A DNA stretch of 64,000 nt from Donghicola eburneus (lineage in GTDB: Bacteria; Pseudomonadota; Alphaproteobacteria; Rhodobacterales; Rhodobacteraceae): assembly GCF_900115865.1 (NCBI RefSeq), contig NZ_FOXY01000008.1, positions 1 through 64,000 on the forward strand. The letters run 5' to 3'. Positions 8,985 to 16,347 of this stretch are shown here, piece by piece. A program made the translations under genes and the position numbers. The notes under the pieces are model-generated. The model was not told the DNA's origin. It saw nothing but the letters and a program-made list of their open reading frames with translations, and did not search any database. Every line of letters begins with the position of its first letter. The first letter of the stretch is position 1.

Positions 8985-9800
8985 TCACTCGGCCTCGGTG
9001 GATGCCATGCCGGCCGAAATAACCTGACGGCGGGTCGGTGCTTCGGGGATGTCGACTTTGTCTTCTTCGGCGGCTTGCGCTTCGGCTTCGGCAGCCTCGA
9101 CGGCGGCGATCTCCTCTTCGCGGGCGGCGCGGATGTCCGCGCTGCGATCCGTTTCGGCGCGGTGTTCTTCTTGGAACAGCGCAACCATCACGGCTTCGGC
9201 GACCTCGACCGCCGAGGCCTGCGATTTGAAGTCCCCCATGGGCGAGAACAGCGAGCACGCTTTGTAGCCGCCGGTCTGCTCGCGGGTGTTGCAGATGAAC
9301 TCGTAATCGCCTGACGGGAAGCGAATGATTTCCTTGGAACCGGCCATCAAGTCGTTCCAATCCTCGCCCTCAGCGGGAAGTTGGATCAGGTTCATGAACC
9401 ACGGGGAAATCAGTACACCCAAGGGGCGTCCTTCGTGCATCCGCCAGCCAACGGCCTGCACGTGCAGCAGTTTGTTCACGATCGGCACGTCACGCATTTT
9501 GGCGTGCCAAACTTCGGTGAAATCGGTCACGAGAGCAGAGGTTTTCGCGGACAGCACCGCAGCTTCTGCCATCGCGTCCGAACCAGGGTCGTGGTTCACC
9601 AGAAACTGCTCTTTGGGCGCGTCGCAGTTCGGGCAGGACCAGTCATCGGGCAGGTGCATAAAGGGCGTGCCCGGCAGAACCTGACGGGTGTCATCGCCCT
9701 CTTCGGGGTCATAGGGGGTCCAGCAGATCTTGCACTCCATGACGGCGCGCGGACTGATCTTGTCGTTGGCTCCCAGATAGCTGCCTTCGAAACCGCTCAT
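8985..9800 (-). CDS. hupJ: HupJ with N-terminal rubredoxin domain (HupI-HupJ fusion)
   Basis: A 271-residue two-domain protein. Residues 20-70 are a rubredoxin with two CxxC iron-binding pairs (CKICWTPYDPEEGDD and CPNCDAP). Residues about 80-215 match the HupJ/HybE hydrogenase assembly-chaperone family (NKLLHVQAVGWRMHEG, LGVLISPWFMNL). The last 50 residues are a charged, Ala/Glu-rich tail. In rhizobia rubredoxin HupI and HupJ are separate proteins. It probably protects or assists the HupS iron-sulfur subunit during assembly. Starts inside the last 4 bases of hupH. Confidence 0.9.
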   Translation of the reverse strand: MSGFEGSYLGANDKISPRAVMECKICWTPYDPEEGDDTRQVLPGTPFMHLPDDWSCPNCDAPKEQFLVNHDPGSDAMAEAAVLSAKTSALVTDFTEVWHAKMRDVPIVNKLLHVQAVGWRMHEGRPLGVLISPWFMNLIQLPAEGEDWNDLMAGSKEIIRFPSGDYEFICNTREQTGGYKACSLFSPMGDFKSQASAVEVAEAVMVALFQEEHRAETDRSADIRAAREEEIAAVEAAEAEAQAAEEDKVDIPEAPTRRQVISAGMASTEAE

Positions 9801-10633
9801 CGGATGGCCTCCAGCACTTCGACCAGACGCTCGCCGCTGTCGATCAGGTCTTCGGGGGCGGCGACGGTCACTTCGGGGATTGCGGTCACTTCGAACGTGT
9901 CAAGGATCAGGACATCCATCGAATTGAAGAACTGCACGCGCCAGACGTTCGGCAGGGCGGTCGCGGTGACACGGCAGTTACCGTAGCCGCGCGATAGGAT
10001 GTCGGTCGCACCTTGCCCAAGCGCCTTGTCCAGCCACTCCAGATCCTGCTCGGTGTGAGGCAGAAGGGTCAGGTTGATCACGTGCACTTCGTCGCCGATT
10101 TGGTATCCGGCAGACTTGTCCTGCAGCTCCACCATCAGCGGCGGGGCATTCAGAACGCCGGGGGCTTTGGGCGCATCGGTGCCCAACGCGGCGCGGCGGG
10201 GATTGAACGCACGGTCGCGCGCCACGGTGGGCGAAGGGCCGACTTCGATCATGTCCATGCCAGCGGCTTTCATGACCCAGATGCCCGCAAAGACCGACTC
10301 TTGGGCAGCGACGGCGGGAATGCCGTGCATCTTCATCGAGACTTCGCCTTGGCCCATGGTTTCTGCGATCAGGCGACGGTTCTCGGCGTCCAAATCACTC
10401 AGGTCAAACGTCTGGTTAGCGGCACCTTCGCCGCAAGCTTTCGCGGCACCTGCAACGGCGGCCATCAGTTCCATGGCGGGACGCAGGTTCTCGTCGATCT
10501 CCATGTCGGGATAGTGCGTGTGATACGTGCGCATGTCCTGCGGCATGGGCATGTACTGCAGCTCTTCGCCAGTTTCATCCTGCTGCGAGCCGGGGCCGTA
10601 GCCCATGGGGGGCAGGTGGAAGTTGCTAACCAT
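9797..10633 (-). CDS. hupH: Hydrogenase expression/assembly protein HupH (HyaF family)
   Basis: A 278-residue HupH/HyaF family protein needed for maturation of the membrane-bound hydrogenase, probably at the iron-sulfur subunit. YGNCRVTATALPNVWRVQFFN and DVLILDTFEVTAIPEV are typical of the C-terminal HupH domain, which is duplicated in weaker form in the N-terminal half. Cytoplasmic, no membrane segment. Overlaps hupJ by 4 bases and follows hupG after 21 bases. Confidence 0.92.
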   Translation of the reverse strand: MVSNFHLPPMGYGPGSQQDETGEELQYMPMPQDMRTYHTHYPDMEIDENLRPAMELMAAVAGAAKACGEGAANQTFDLSDLDAENRRLIAETMGQGEVSMKMHGIPAVAAQESVFAGIWVMKAAGMDMIEVGPSPTVARDRAFNPRRAALGTDAPKAPGVLNAPPLMVELQDKSAGYQIGDEVHVINLTLLPHTEQDLEWLDKALGQGATDILSRGYGNCRVTATALPNVWRVQFFNSMDVLILDTFEVTAIPEVTVAAPEDLIDSGERLVEVLEAIR

Positions 10634-10654
10634 CTGTCGTCTCTCCTGTCGGCC

Positions 10655-11050
10655 TTAGGCGTCTGCGATTTCGCATGTGGCGCTCTGGGCCAGAATTTGG
10701 GTGATGCGGGCCATGTATTCATCCCAGTCCCGCACGCGGGGAATGCCGCCGATCATCTGGCCTTCGCGGTAGAAGATCAGGCTGGGGGTCTTGAGGACTT
10801 TGGTCTCCTCGCGGACCTTTTGTTCGATGTCGTCACCCACGACGGCGCAGTCAAAGCGGCCCTGAAAGGCCTGTTTGATTTCGGGCAGGATCACAGCCAC
10901 ATCTGCGGTTTCCAGATTGCGCTTGGGGTCGCCGGGGACAAACAGGACATGCACGCCTTCGCGGCTGGTGAATTCGGTCAAGTCGTGCTGGTTGTCCAGT
11001 TTGGGCCAGCTGAACTCGGTGGTCAGACGGTCAATCAAAGGATGGGTCAT
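10655..11050 (-). CDS. hupG: HupG, thioredoxin-like hydrogenase chaperone (HyaE family)
   Basis: A 131-residue protein with the HyaE/HupG thioredoxin-like fold but no CxxC redox pair, so it acts as a chaperone. Family members bind the Tat signal of the small subunit. FVPGDPKRNLETADVAVILPE and KTPSLIFYREGQMIGGIPRVRDW are characteristic. The start ATG at 11050 was chosen because upstream in-frame residues overlap hupF and lack family similarity. Sits between hupF and hupH. Confidence 0.9.
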   Translation of the reverse strand: MTHPLIDRLTTEFSWPKLDNQHDLTEFTSREGVHVLFVPGDPKRNLETADVAVILPEIKQAFQGRFDCAVVGDDIEQKVREETKVLKTPSLIFYREGQMIGGIPRVRDWDEYMARITQILAQSATCEIADA

Positions 11051-11060
11051 AGCGGGTCTC

Positions 11061-11381
11061 TCAAGCTGTGGTTTTGCCCGCGTCCAACGCGGCTTGCAGA
11101 TGGGGCGGCAATTGCGGGGCGCGGTTGTCCAGATCGGCAAACGCATCGCCCAGGTCGTTGCCCTCCATCAGGTTGCGCAAACCGTCGAGCGCGGCAGTGA
11201 TCTTGCGGGCCTCGTCCTCGGTGATGATTTCGCGGGCCGCGCCAAGGAAGGTCAGGATCCAGTCACCCACCTGCACAGGGCCGGTCAGGGACAGATCGAT
11301 CAGAGCCTCTTCGCGGCCATCGGTGGCACGGGCGGCGATGCCGTCGACTGACAGCACCTGCATCGGTACGCCGACACACAT
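11061..11381 (-). CDS. hupF: HupF, HypC-family hydrogenase chaperone
   Basis: The 106-residue product begins MCVGVPMQV, preserving Cys2, and is longer than HypC by a hydrophilic C-terminal extension, as in HupF proteins. In rhizobia HupF helps protect the large subunit under oxygen. It is a second HypC paralogue in this island (HypC at 5148). Lies 3 bases after the hupD stop. Confidence 0.92.
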   Translation of the reverse strand: MCVGVPMQVLSVDGIAARATDGREEALIDLSLTGPVQVGDWILTFLGAAREIITEDEARKITAALDGLRNLMEGNDLGDAFADLDNRAPQLPPHLQAALDAGKTTA

Positions 11382-11384
11382 GGC

Positions 11385-11993
11385 TCAGGCGCTTTCGGGA
11401 AAGAAGCGATGGTCGCCGGTGCGGCAGGCGTCTTCTTCGGACGGGCGACCGTCCTCGTAGGCGCTGCGCAGGATCGAGGGGTCCGCCAGATTGCTGGTGT
11501 CGCCTTCGCCCTCAATAGGGTGGATGCCCATTTCTGCCAGCTTTTGCATGGCGATCTCGATGGCGGGGTCGATGCGGGCGGCGACCAGGTCGCGCAGACC
11601 TCCGCCGTAATCCTCCAGCTCGACGGGCTGGCAGCCGATCAGGACCAGACGCTCGGGGCAGTAGCCCATCAGTTGCGCGGTCGCGATGACGTCCTGAAAA
11701 CCGGTCTGGTGTAGGCTCATCTTTTTGGCGCCCATGAAAGAGGGCACGTCCTGATCTTCGACGATTTTCAGAGTGCCTGCGGGCAGACCGTAATCCACTG
11801 CGTCGAACACGATCAGCGCGTCTGCTTCTTCAAGGAAGGGGAGGAGATAGAGACCCTGAGTGCCACCGTCGAGAACTTTTACATTCGGACCAAAAGCCGT
11901 GGTCTGCGCGAGCCGCTCAACACAACGCACACCAAAACCTTCGTCGGCCCACAACACATTACCAATACCCAGAACCAACACACTCGGCGTCAT
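11385..11993 (-). CDS. hupD: Hydrogenase maturation endopeptidase HupD
   Basis: A 202-residue protease that cuts the C-terminal peptide from HupL after nickel insertion. The three nickel-recognition ligands known from E. coli HybD line up as Glu18 (ADEGFG), Asp64 (VFDAVDYG) and His95 (SLHQTG). The N-terminal VLGIGNVLW is family typical. Its substrate HupL has the matching DPCLACSTH site, while HupV lacks it. First gene after the AT-rich 286-base gap that follows hupC, so it probably starts a second transcript or a processed segment. Confidence 0.94.
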   Translation of the reverse strand: MTPSVLVLGIGNVLWADEGFGVRCVERLAQTTAFGPNVKVLDGGTQGLYLLPFLEEADALIVFDAVDYGLPAGTLKIVEDQDVPSFMGAKKMSLHQTGFQDVIATAQLMGYCPERLVLIGCQPVELEDYGGGLRDLVAARIDPAIEIAMQKLAEMGIHPIEGEGDTSNLADPSILRSAYEDGRPSEEDACRTGDHRFFPESA

Positions 11994-12279
11994 CTTTGTC
12001 TCCTCCCTAGACCGGTGGGCTGGTAGCCAGCTTTCCGGTTTCCCTTGGTTCCGGTAGTTTGGCAGGCCATTCGAAGGGATGGAAGAAATTCACCTTTTGG
12101 GCTGAGAAAACTATTTCCTTTGAATTTTGGTATGTTAGCTGAAATTCAGCGTTTTAGTCGCTTAGTAATGTGGCAAGTAAGTAACCACAAATTTAGTATT
12201 TTGGAATATTGTTATCATGCAGAAAGGCGGACCCGAAGATCCGCCTTTCCGATTCCTATCCAAAGTGACAGCGCCGTGA
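11994..12279 (-). other. AT-rich gap between hupC and hupD with two inverted repeats
   Basis: No gene seen. The interval is clearly more AT-rich than the flanking coding DNA. It holds a terminator-like hairpin just after hupC (see next entry), a 13-base palindrome GCTGAA-A-TTCAGC (12138-12150), and a good ribosome-binding site (GGGAGGAG) before hupD. A weak promoter candidate on the minus strand is TTGTGG, 17 bases, TACTAA. The gap divides structural genes (hupSLC) from maturation genes (hupD onward). Confidence 0.5.
12223..12248 (-). terminator. Hairpin after hupC
   Basis: Perfect 9-bp stem AAAGGCGGA (12223-12231) with TCCGCCTTT (12240-12248) and an 8-base loop, 32 bases beyond the hupC stop. 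On the minus strand the stem ends in TTTCT, so it could be a weak terminator or an RNA-stability hairpin protecting the hupSLC message. Confidence 0.55.
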
Positions 12280-13056
12280 TCAATCGGGGCGGTCGTCCTT
12301 GAACGTCCGATGACCCGAGATCATGGTCGAGACCATGGACTGGCGGCTCATGATGTCTTCGCGGATCGCCACGTAGATGTGGATGATCACAAAGATCACG
12401 ATGAACCACATGCCGATGTGGTGCAGGCTGTGCAGCACTTGGGTGTTCCCAACCAGCGCGATCAGCCAGCCCATGACCAGATCGGGCAGACTGCCCTGAC
12501 CTGCGCCCTCGGCATACAGCGCCCAACCGGTTGCCAGCATGAAGACAGTCCCCAGCGTGATGAAGAAGAACATGGCGACTTGCGCCAGCGGGTTATGACC
12601 CACGTACTTCTTGGGCTCTTTTTCCATGAACAGGTACCAGCGGATTTCGAACATGATCTCCGCCCACCAATGTTTGTTCCAGAACGGGACATAGAACAGC
12701 TGTTTTGCGTGGTGGTTGCCCGTGATCGCCACGTAGATGCGGGCAAAGAAGCCCACAGTCATCAGCTGGCCCGCCGCAAAGTGCGCAAAGCGGATGTAGC
12801 CCATGACGAATTGGTAGGTCGCCTCGGCAAAGGTCATGGTCGGCAGCGGGCTGGCGATGAACCAGCCAGTGATGCACAGAACCACGATGCACAGAGCATT
12901 GCCCCAGTGCCACAGGCGGACAGGCCATTCGTAGACAAAGACAGAGGTCCGACGACGGATACTATCGATGTCCTCGGCCGTGGCGTCGCCGGTCAGCTGG
13001 GCTGTCGGCAACGGGTTCACGTCCATATTCGGTCGGTGAATTGTATCCTCGGGCAT
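12280..13056 (-). CDS. hupC: Ni/Fe-hydrogenase b-type cytochrome subunit HupC
   Basis: The 258-residue di-heme cytochrome b anchors HupSL on the periplasmic face of the membrane and passes electrons to quinone. Four membrane spans are visible (about residues 50-70, 90-112, 160-182 and 205-230), with heme-ligand histidines in WPVRLWHWGNAL, IRFAHFAAGQ and LHSLHHIGMW. A hydrophilic N-terminal leader of about 35 residues precedes the first conserved block. It follows the small 58-codon gene by 3 bases; that gene's end supplies AAGGAG as ribosome-binding site. Confidence 0.95.
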   Translation of the reverse strand: MPEDTIHRPNMDVNPLPTAQLTGDATAEDIDSIRRRTSVFVYEWPVRLWHWGNALCIVVLCITGWFIASPLPTMTFAEATYQFVMGYIRFAHFAAGQLMTVGFFARIYVAITGNHHAKQLFYVPFWNKHWWAEIMFEIRWYLFMEKEPKKYVGHNPLAQVAMFFFITLGTVFMLATGWALYAEGAGQGSLPDLVMGWLIALVGNTQVLHSLHHIGMWFIVIFVIIHIYVAIREDIMSRQSMVSTMISGHRTFKDDRPD

Positions 13057-13059
13057 GGC

Positions 13060-13236
13060 TCACTCCTTCCGGCGTGCGGTGCGCAGGGTGTACAGGACAC
13101 CCGCCACGGCAATGAGACCAAGACCGTGCATCGGCGACAGCAGCCAGTGCGATGCGCCCGAAAGGGCGGCATCGTGGCCTGTGTGCGCCTGAGCAGCAGT
13201 TGCGCCGAACAGAAGAGCAAGAGTGAAGTATTTCAT
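13060..13236 (-). CDS. Small signal-peptide/membrane protein between hupL and hupC, 58 aa
   Basis: Translation of the 201-base hupL-hupC gap gives an intact 58-residue frame with AGAGGA 8 bases before its ATG. It begins with a clear signal peptide (MKYFTLALLFGATAAQA), continues with HTGHDAALSGASHWLLSP, then one hydrophobic helix (GLGLIAVAGVLYTL) and a basic end (RTARRKE). The HTGHD after the cleavage site and the SPMHGLG before the helix loosely recall the first part of HupE/UreJ nickel permeases, but it is far too short for a permease. It is packed between hupL (15 bases) and hupC (3 bases), so it is almost certainly co-translated. Function unknown; a small subunit or assembly factor of the HupSLC complex is my inference. 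Confidence 0.72.
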   Translation of the reverse strand: MKYFTLALLFGATAAQAHTGHDAALSGASHWLLSPMHGLGLIAVAGVLYTLRTARRKE

Positions 13237-13251
13237 TGTTTGATCCTCTGA

Positions 13252-15042
13252 TTAGCGCACTTTTACAGTGGTCAGTTCGTCACCATCCGGCGACATCACG
13301 TGGGTCGAGCAAGCAAGGCAAGGGTCGAAGCTGTGCAGGGTGCGCAGGATTTCGACGGGCTCGTCGGGACGCTCCATCGGGGTGTTCATCAGCGACGCTT
13401 CGAACGCACCGATGTTGCCTTTGCTGTCGCGGGGCGAGCCGTTCCAAGTGGTGGGAACCACGCACTGGTAGTTCTCGATCCGGCCGTTCTCGATTTTGAC
13501 CCAGTGACCCAAGGCACCGCGGGGCGCTTCGGTCATGCCAACACCTTTGGCCTCTTTGGGCCAGGTCTTGGGATCCCACTTCTCGACGTTTGCCGTGCTC
13601 TCGTCGCCGTTCTTGATGTTCTGGACCAGCTTGTCGAAGAAGTGCTTCTGCAGGCGGCCACAGTACTCGGATTCCAGCGCGCGCGCCGCAGTCCGGCCAA
13701 GGGTCGAGAACAGAGCGTCCACGGGCAGATCCATGGTGCGCAGCAGGCCGTCGACCTGGTTTTTGATGTCCTCGTGACCTTTGGCGTAGCCGACGATGTA
13801 GCGGGCCAGCGGGCCAACTTCCATCGCGTTGCCGCGCCAACGAGGGGCCTTGATCCAGCTGTATTTGCCGGCTTCGTCCAGTTCTTTGATGTTGGTCTTG
13901 GTGCCTTTGGCATTCGGACCCAGCTCGAACTTGGGCTCGGTGCGGCCATCCCACGGGTGCAGACCCATGCCGGGCTCGCCATAGTCGTACCAGCTGTGAT
14001 CTACGAACTCCTGAACCTGCTCGGGGTCGCGCGGGTCAACGTCGTGAACTTCGTTCATGTTGCCGTTGATGATCGCGCCTCGGGGCAGGTGCAGCTGCTC
14101 GGGCGAAAAGTCGTTCGGGTTCTCGGGAATGTCACCGTAGGCCAAGCAAGCCTTGGATGACAGACCGCCACCATAGAGCCAGCTCTTGTAGAAGCCGCCA
14201 ATGGCGATCACGTCGGGCAGGTAAACGTTGCGGTTGAACTCGTTACACTTGTCGATGATCGACGAAACGAGGTTCAGACGCTCCATGTTGATCGCGCCGA
14301 CAGCACCGGTGCTGTGGACGTTGATCGGGCAGGGAACGCCGCCAACCAGCCAGTTCGGGTGGGGGTTCTTGCCGCCAAAGATGGTGTGAACCTTGACGAT
14401 CTCTTTCTGCAGATCCAGCGCTTCGAGATAGTGCGTCGTCGCCATCAGGTCTGCCTCGGGGGGCAGTTTGTAGGCGGGGTTGTCCCAGTAGCCGTTCTTG
14501 AACAGACCGAGCTGGCCCGATTCAACGAACTTCTTCAGACGGTTCTGAACGTCGCGGAAGTAGCCGGGCGAGGACAGCGGGTGGCTGGGGCTAACAGCCT
14601 GCTGCAACTCGCTGGTCGCTTTGGGGTCGGCGCGCAGAGCATTGACGGGGTTCACCCAGTCCAGCGCGTGCAGGTGGTAGAAGTGCACGACGTGGTCGTG
14701 GATCTCCAGGTTCAGCTGCATGATGTTGCGGATCGAGTTCGCGTTGTCGGGGATGGTGACCCCCAGCGCGTCTTCTACCGCACGGACCGAGGTCAGCGCG
14801 TGGGTGCCGGTGCAAACGCCGCAGATGCGCTCGGTAAAGGCCCAAGCGTCACGGGGGTCACGCCCCTTCAGGATCACTTCCAGACCGCGCCACATGGTGC
14901 CGGTGCTGACTGCGTTACGGATCACACCGTTTTCGTCGACGTTCACTTCGCAGCGCATGTGACCTTCGATACGGGTCACGGGGTCTACGACAATGCGGCG
15001 GCCGGTGTTGTCGAGGTCAAAGCCGTTCGGAGTTGCGACCAT
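13252..15042 (-). CDS. hupL: Uptake [NiFe]-hydrogenase large subunit HupL
   Basis: The 596-residue catalytic subunit oxidises H2 at the NiFe site. The N-terminal cysteine motif is [19 protein letters not shown] and the C-terminal one DPCLACSTH. The family site for HupD cleavage follows that His, which would release [15 protein letters not shown] (15 residues). Length is normal for group 1 membrane-bound enzymes. It has no signal of its own and is exported with HupS through Tat. Starts 3 bases after the hupS stop. Confidence 0.97.
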   Translation of the reverse strand: MVATPNGFDLDNTGRRIVVDPVTRIEGHMRCEVNVDENGVIRNAVSTGTMWRGLEVILKGRDPRDAWAFTERICGVCTGTHALTSVRAVEDALGVTIPDNANSIRNIMQLNLEIHDHVVHFYHLHALDWVNPVNALRADPKATSELQQAVSPSHPLSSPGYFRDVQNRLKKFVESGQLGLFKNGYWDNPAYKLPPEADLMATTHYLEALDLQKEIVKVHTIFGGKNPHPNWLVGGVPCPINVHSTGAVGAINMERLNLVSSIIDKCNEFNRNVYLPDVIAIGGFYKSWLYGGGLSSKACLAYGDIPENPNDFSPEQLHLPRGAIINGNMNEVHDVDPRDPEQVQEFVDHSWYDYGEPGMGLHPWDGRTEPKFELGPNAKGTKTNIKELDEAGKYSWIKAPRWRGNAMEVGPLARYIVGYAKGHEDIKNQVDGLLRTMDLPVDALFSTLGRTAARALESEYCGRLQKHFFDKLVQNIKNGDESTANVEKWDPKTWPKEAKGVGMTEAPRGALGHWVKIENGRIENYQCVVPTTWNGSPRDSKGNIGAFEASLMNTPMERPDEPVEILRTLHSFDPCLACSTHVMSPDGDELTTVKVR

Positions 15043-15045
15043 GGC

Positions 15046-16131
15046 TTACGCCTCCTCTTTGTCTTGAGTTTTCTTTTGCGCGGCCTTCAGCGCGCTGATC
15101 GCGGCGTGGGCAGCGACACCTGCGCCAACGACACCGGCAGCGGTCAGGCCAACCTTGTCTGCGTTCGCTTCGATGCCGAACTGGGTCAGGTCGGTGACGC
15201 GGTCATAGAAGCTGCCCTGATCCCAGAAGCCGTCTTCCGAACAACCGATACAGCCGTGGCCCGACTGGATCGGGAAGCTGACGCCTTCGTTCCAGCGGAT
15301 GGTGGAACACGCGTTATAGGTGGTCGGGCCTTTGCAGCCCATCTTGTACAGGCAGTAGCCCTTGCGCGCGTGCTCGTCGTCCCACGTCTCGACGAACTGG
15401 CCGGCGTCAAAGTGCGGACGGCGGTAGCATTTGTCGTGGATGCGCTGGCTGTAGAACATCGCGGGGCGGCCCTGACGGTCCAGCTCGGGCAGACGGTCAA
15501 AGGTCAGCATGTAGGTGATCACACCGGTCATAACCTCAGCGATGGGCGGGCAGCCCGGAACCTTGATGATCGGCTTGTCGGTGATGACCTTGTGGACCGG
15601 AGTCGCTTGGGTCGGGTTCGGTTTCGCCGCCTGCACACAGCCATAGGACGCACAGGCGCCCCAGCTGATGATCGCCTTGGCGTCTTTGGCGGCATAGCGC
15701 AGCTTTTCGACAAAGGGCTTGCCGCCGGTGATGCAGAACATGCCATCTTCGTTCAGGGGCGGGTTGCCCTCAACGGCGAGGATGTAGTTGCCCTTGTACT
15801 TCTCGATGGTCTCTTCCAGCGCAGCTTCCGCCGCGTGACCTGCCGCCGCCATCAACGTGTCGTCATAGTCGAGGCTGATCATCGAAAGAACCACATCCTT
15901 GGCCAGCGGGTGCGCGGCGCGGATGAAGGATTCCGAACAACAGGTACACTCCAGACCGTGAACCCAGATCACCGGCGTACGCGGCTTGGTTTCCATGGCG
16001 TGGGCGATTTTGGGTACAAAGCTTGGGCTCAGGCCCAGGGCCGCCGCAGTCAGAGAGCAATACTTCATAAAGCTCCGCCGCGTGATCCCTTGACGCCGCA
16101 TGACGTCGTAGAAGGTTTCGATCTGGCTCAA
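15046..16131 (-). CDS. hupS: Uptake [NiFe]-hydrogenase small subunit HupS (Tat-exported)
   Basis: The 361-residue iron-sulfur subunit carries electrons from the NiFe site to HupC. The Tat signal has the motif ITRRSFMKY (twin Arg18-Arg19) followed by [12 protein letters not shown]. The proximal cluster begins at ECTCCSE, with further cysteine ligands in [17 protein letters not shown] and HGCIGCSE. The C-terminal hydrophobic stretch ([18 protein letters not shown]) is the membrane anchor. No ATG exists at the family start position; TTG at 16131 with GGGGAGGA 5 bases upstream fits best. The next upstream in-frame ATG codons add residues without similarity. Confidence 0.95.
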   Translation of the reverse strand: MSQIETFYDVMRRQGITRRSFMKYCSLTAAALGLSPSFVPKIAHAMETKPRTPVIWVHGLECTCCSESFIRAAHPLAKDVVLSMISLDYDDTLMAAAGHAAEAALEETIEKYKGNYILAVEGNPPLNEDGMFCITGGKPFVEKLRYAAKDAKAIISWGACASYGCVQAAKPNPTQATPVHKVITDKPIIKVPGCPPIAEVMTGVITYMLTFDRLPELDRQGRPAMFYSQRIHDKCYRRPHFDAGQFVETWDDEHARKGYCLYKMGCKGPTTYNACSTIRWNEGVSFPIQSGHGCIGCSEDGFWDQGSFYDRVTDLTQFGIEANADKVGLTAAGVVGAGVAAHAAISALKAAQKKTQDKEEA

Positions 16132-16347
16132 AACTGGTCCTCCCCTAACTGGATCGATTCCGTCGGGATGCAATTGCATACATTCCGTTAGTCTGAATGT
16201 CGGACAGGTGAGGATTTCGATCAAAGCGAATGGGTGCACCGGTGGCACACATTTAAAACGCAGTCAGATCAGTGGCTTGCTGTAACTATTGGGCTTGGTG
16301 CTGCGGGTGCATTCGGATGGAATGCTGCCAGCTTTCCACCCTGTTGG
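16132..16347 (-). promoter_or_regulatory. hupSL promoter region
   Basis: The 216 bases between the hypF stop and the hupS start must hold the hupSL promoter. Visible: palindrome ATGCAATTGCAT (16168-16179, about 37-48 bases before the TTG); an FNR-like site, TTGAT-N4-ATCCT on the minus strand (16211-16224, 8 of 10 consensus bases); and an imperfect palindrome GTGCACCGGTGGCAC (16234-16248). I found no TTG-N5-CAA of the kind reported for HupR in R. capsulatus and no sigma54 -24/-12 element. Assignments are tentative. Confidence 0.45.

Noticed and set aside
14314-16191. A plus-strand open frame of 625 codons across hupL and hupS
   Set aside because: It is the antisense shadow of two certain hydrogenase genes; GC-rich codon use leaves the opposite strand open. 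The translation shows no family motif.
16132-16347. A sigma54 promoter for hupSL suggested by TGGCAC at 16243
   Set aside because: TGGCAC reads on the plus strand, away from hupS, and no TTGC follows at the right distance.
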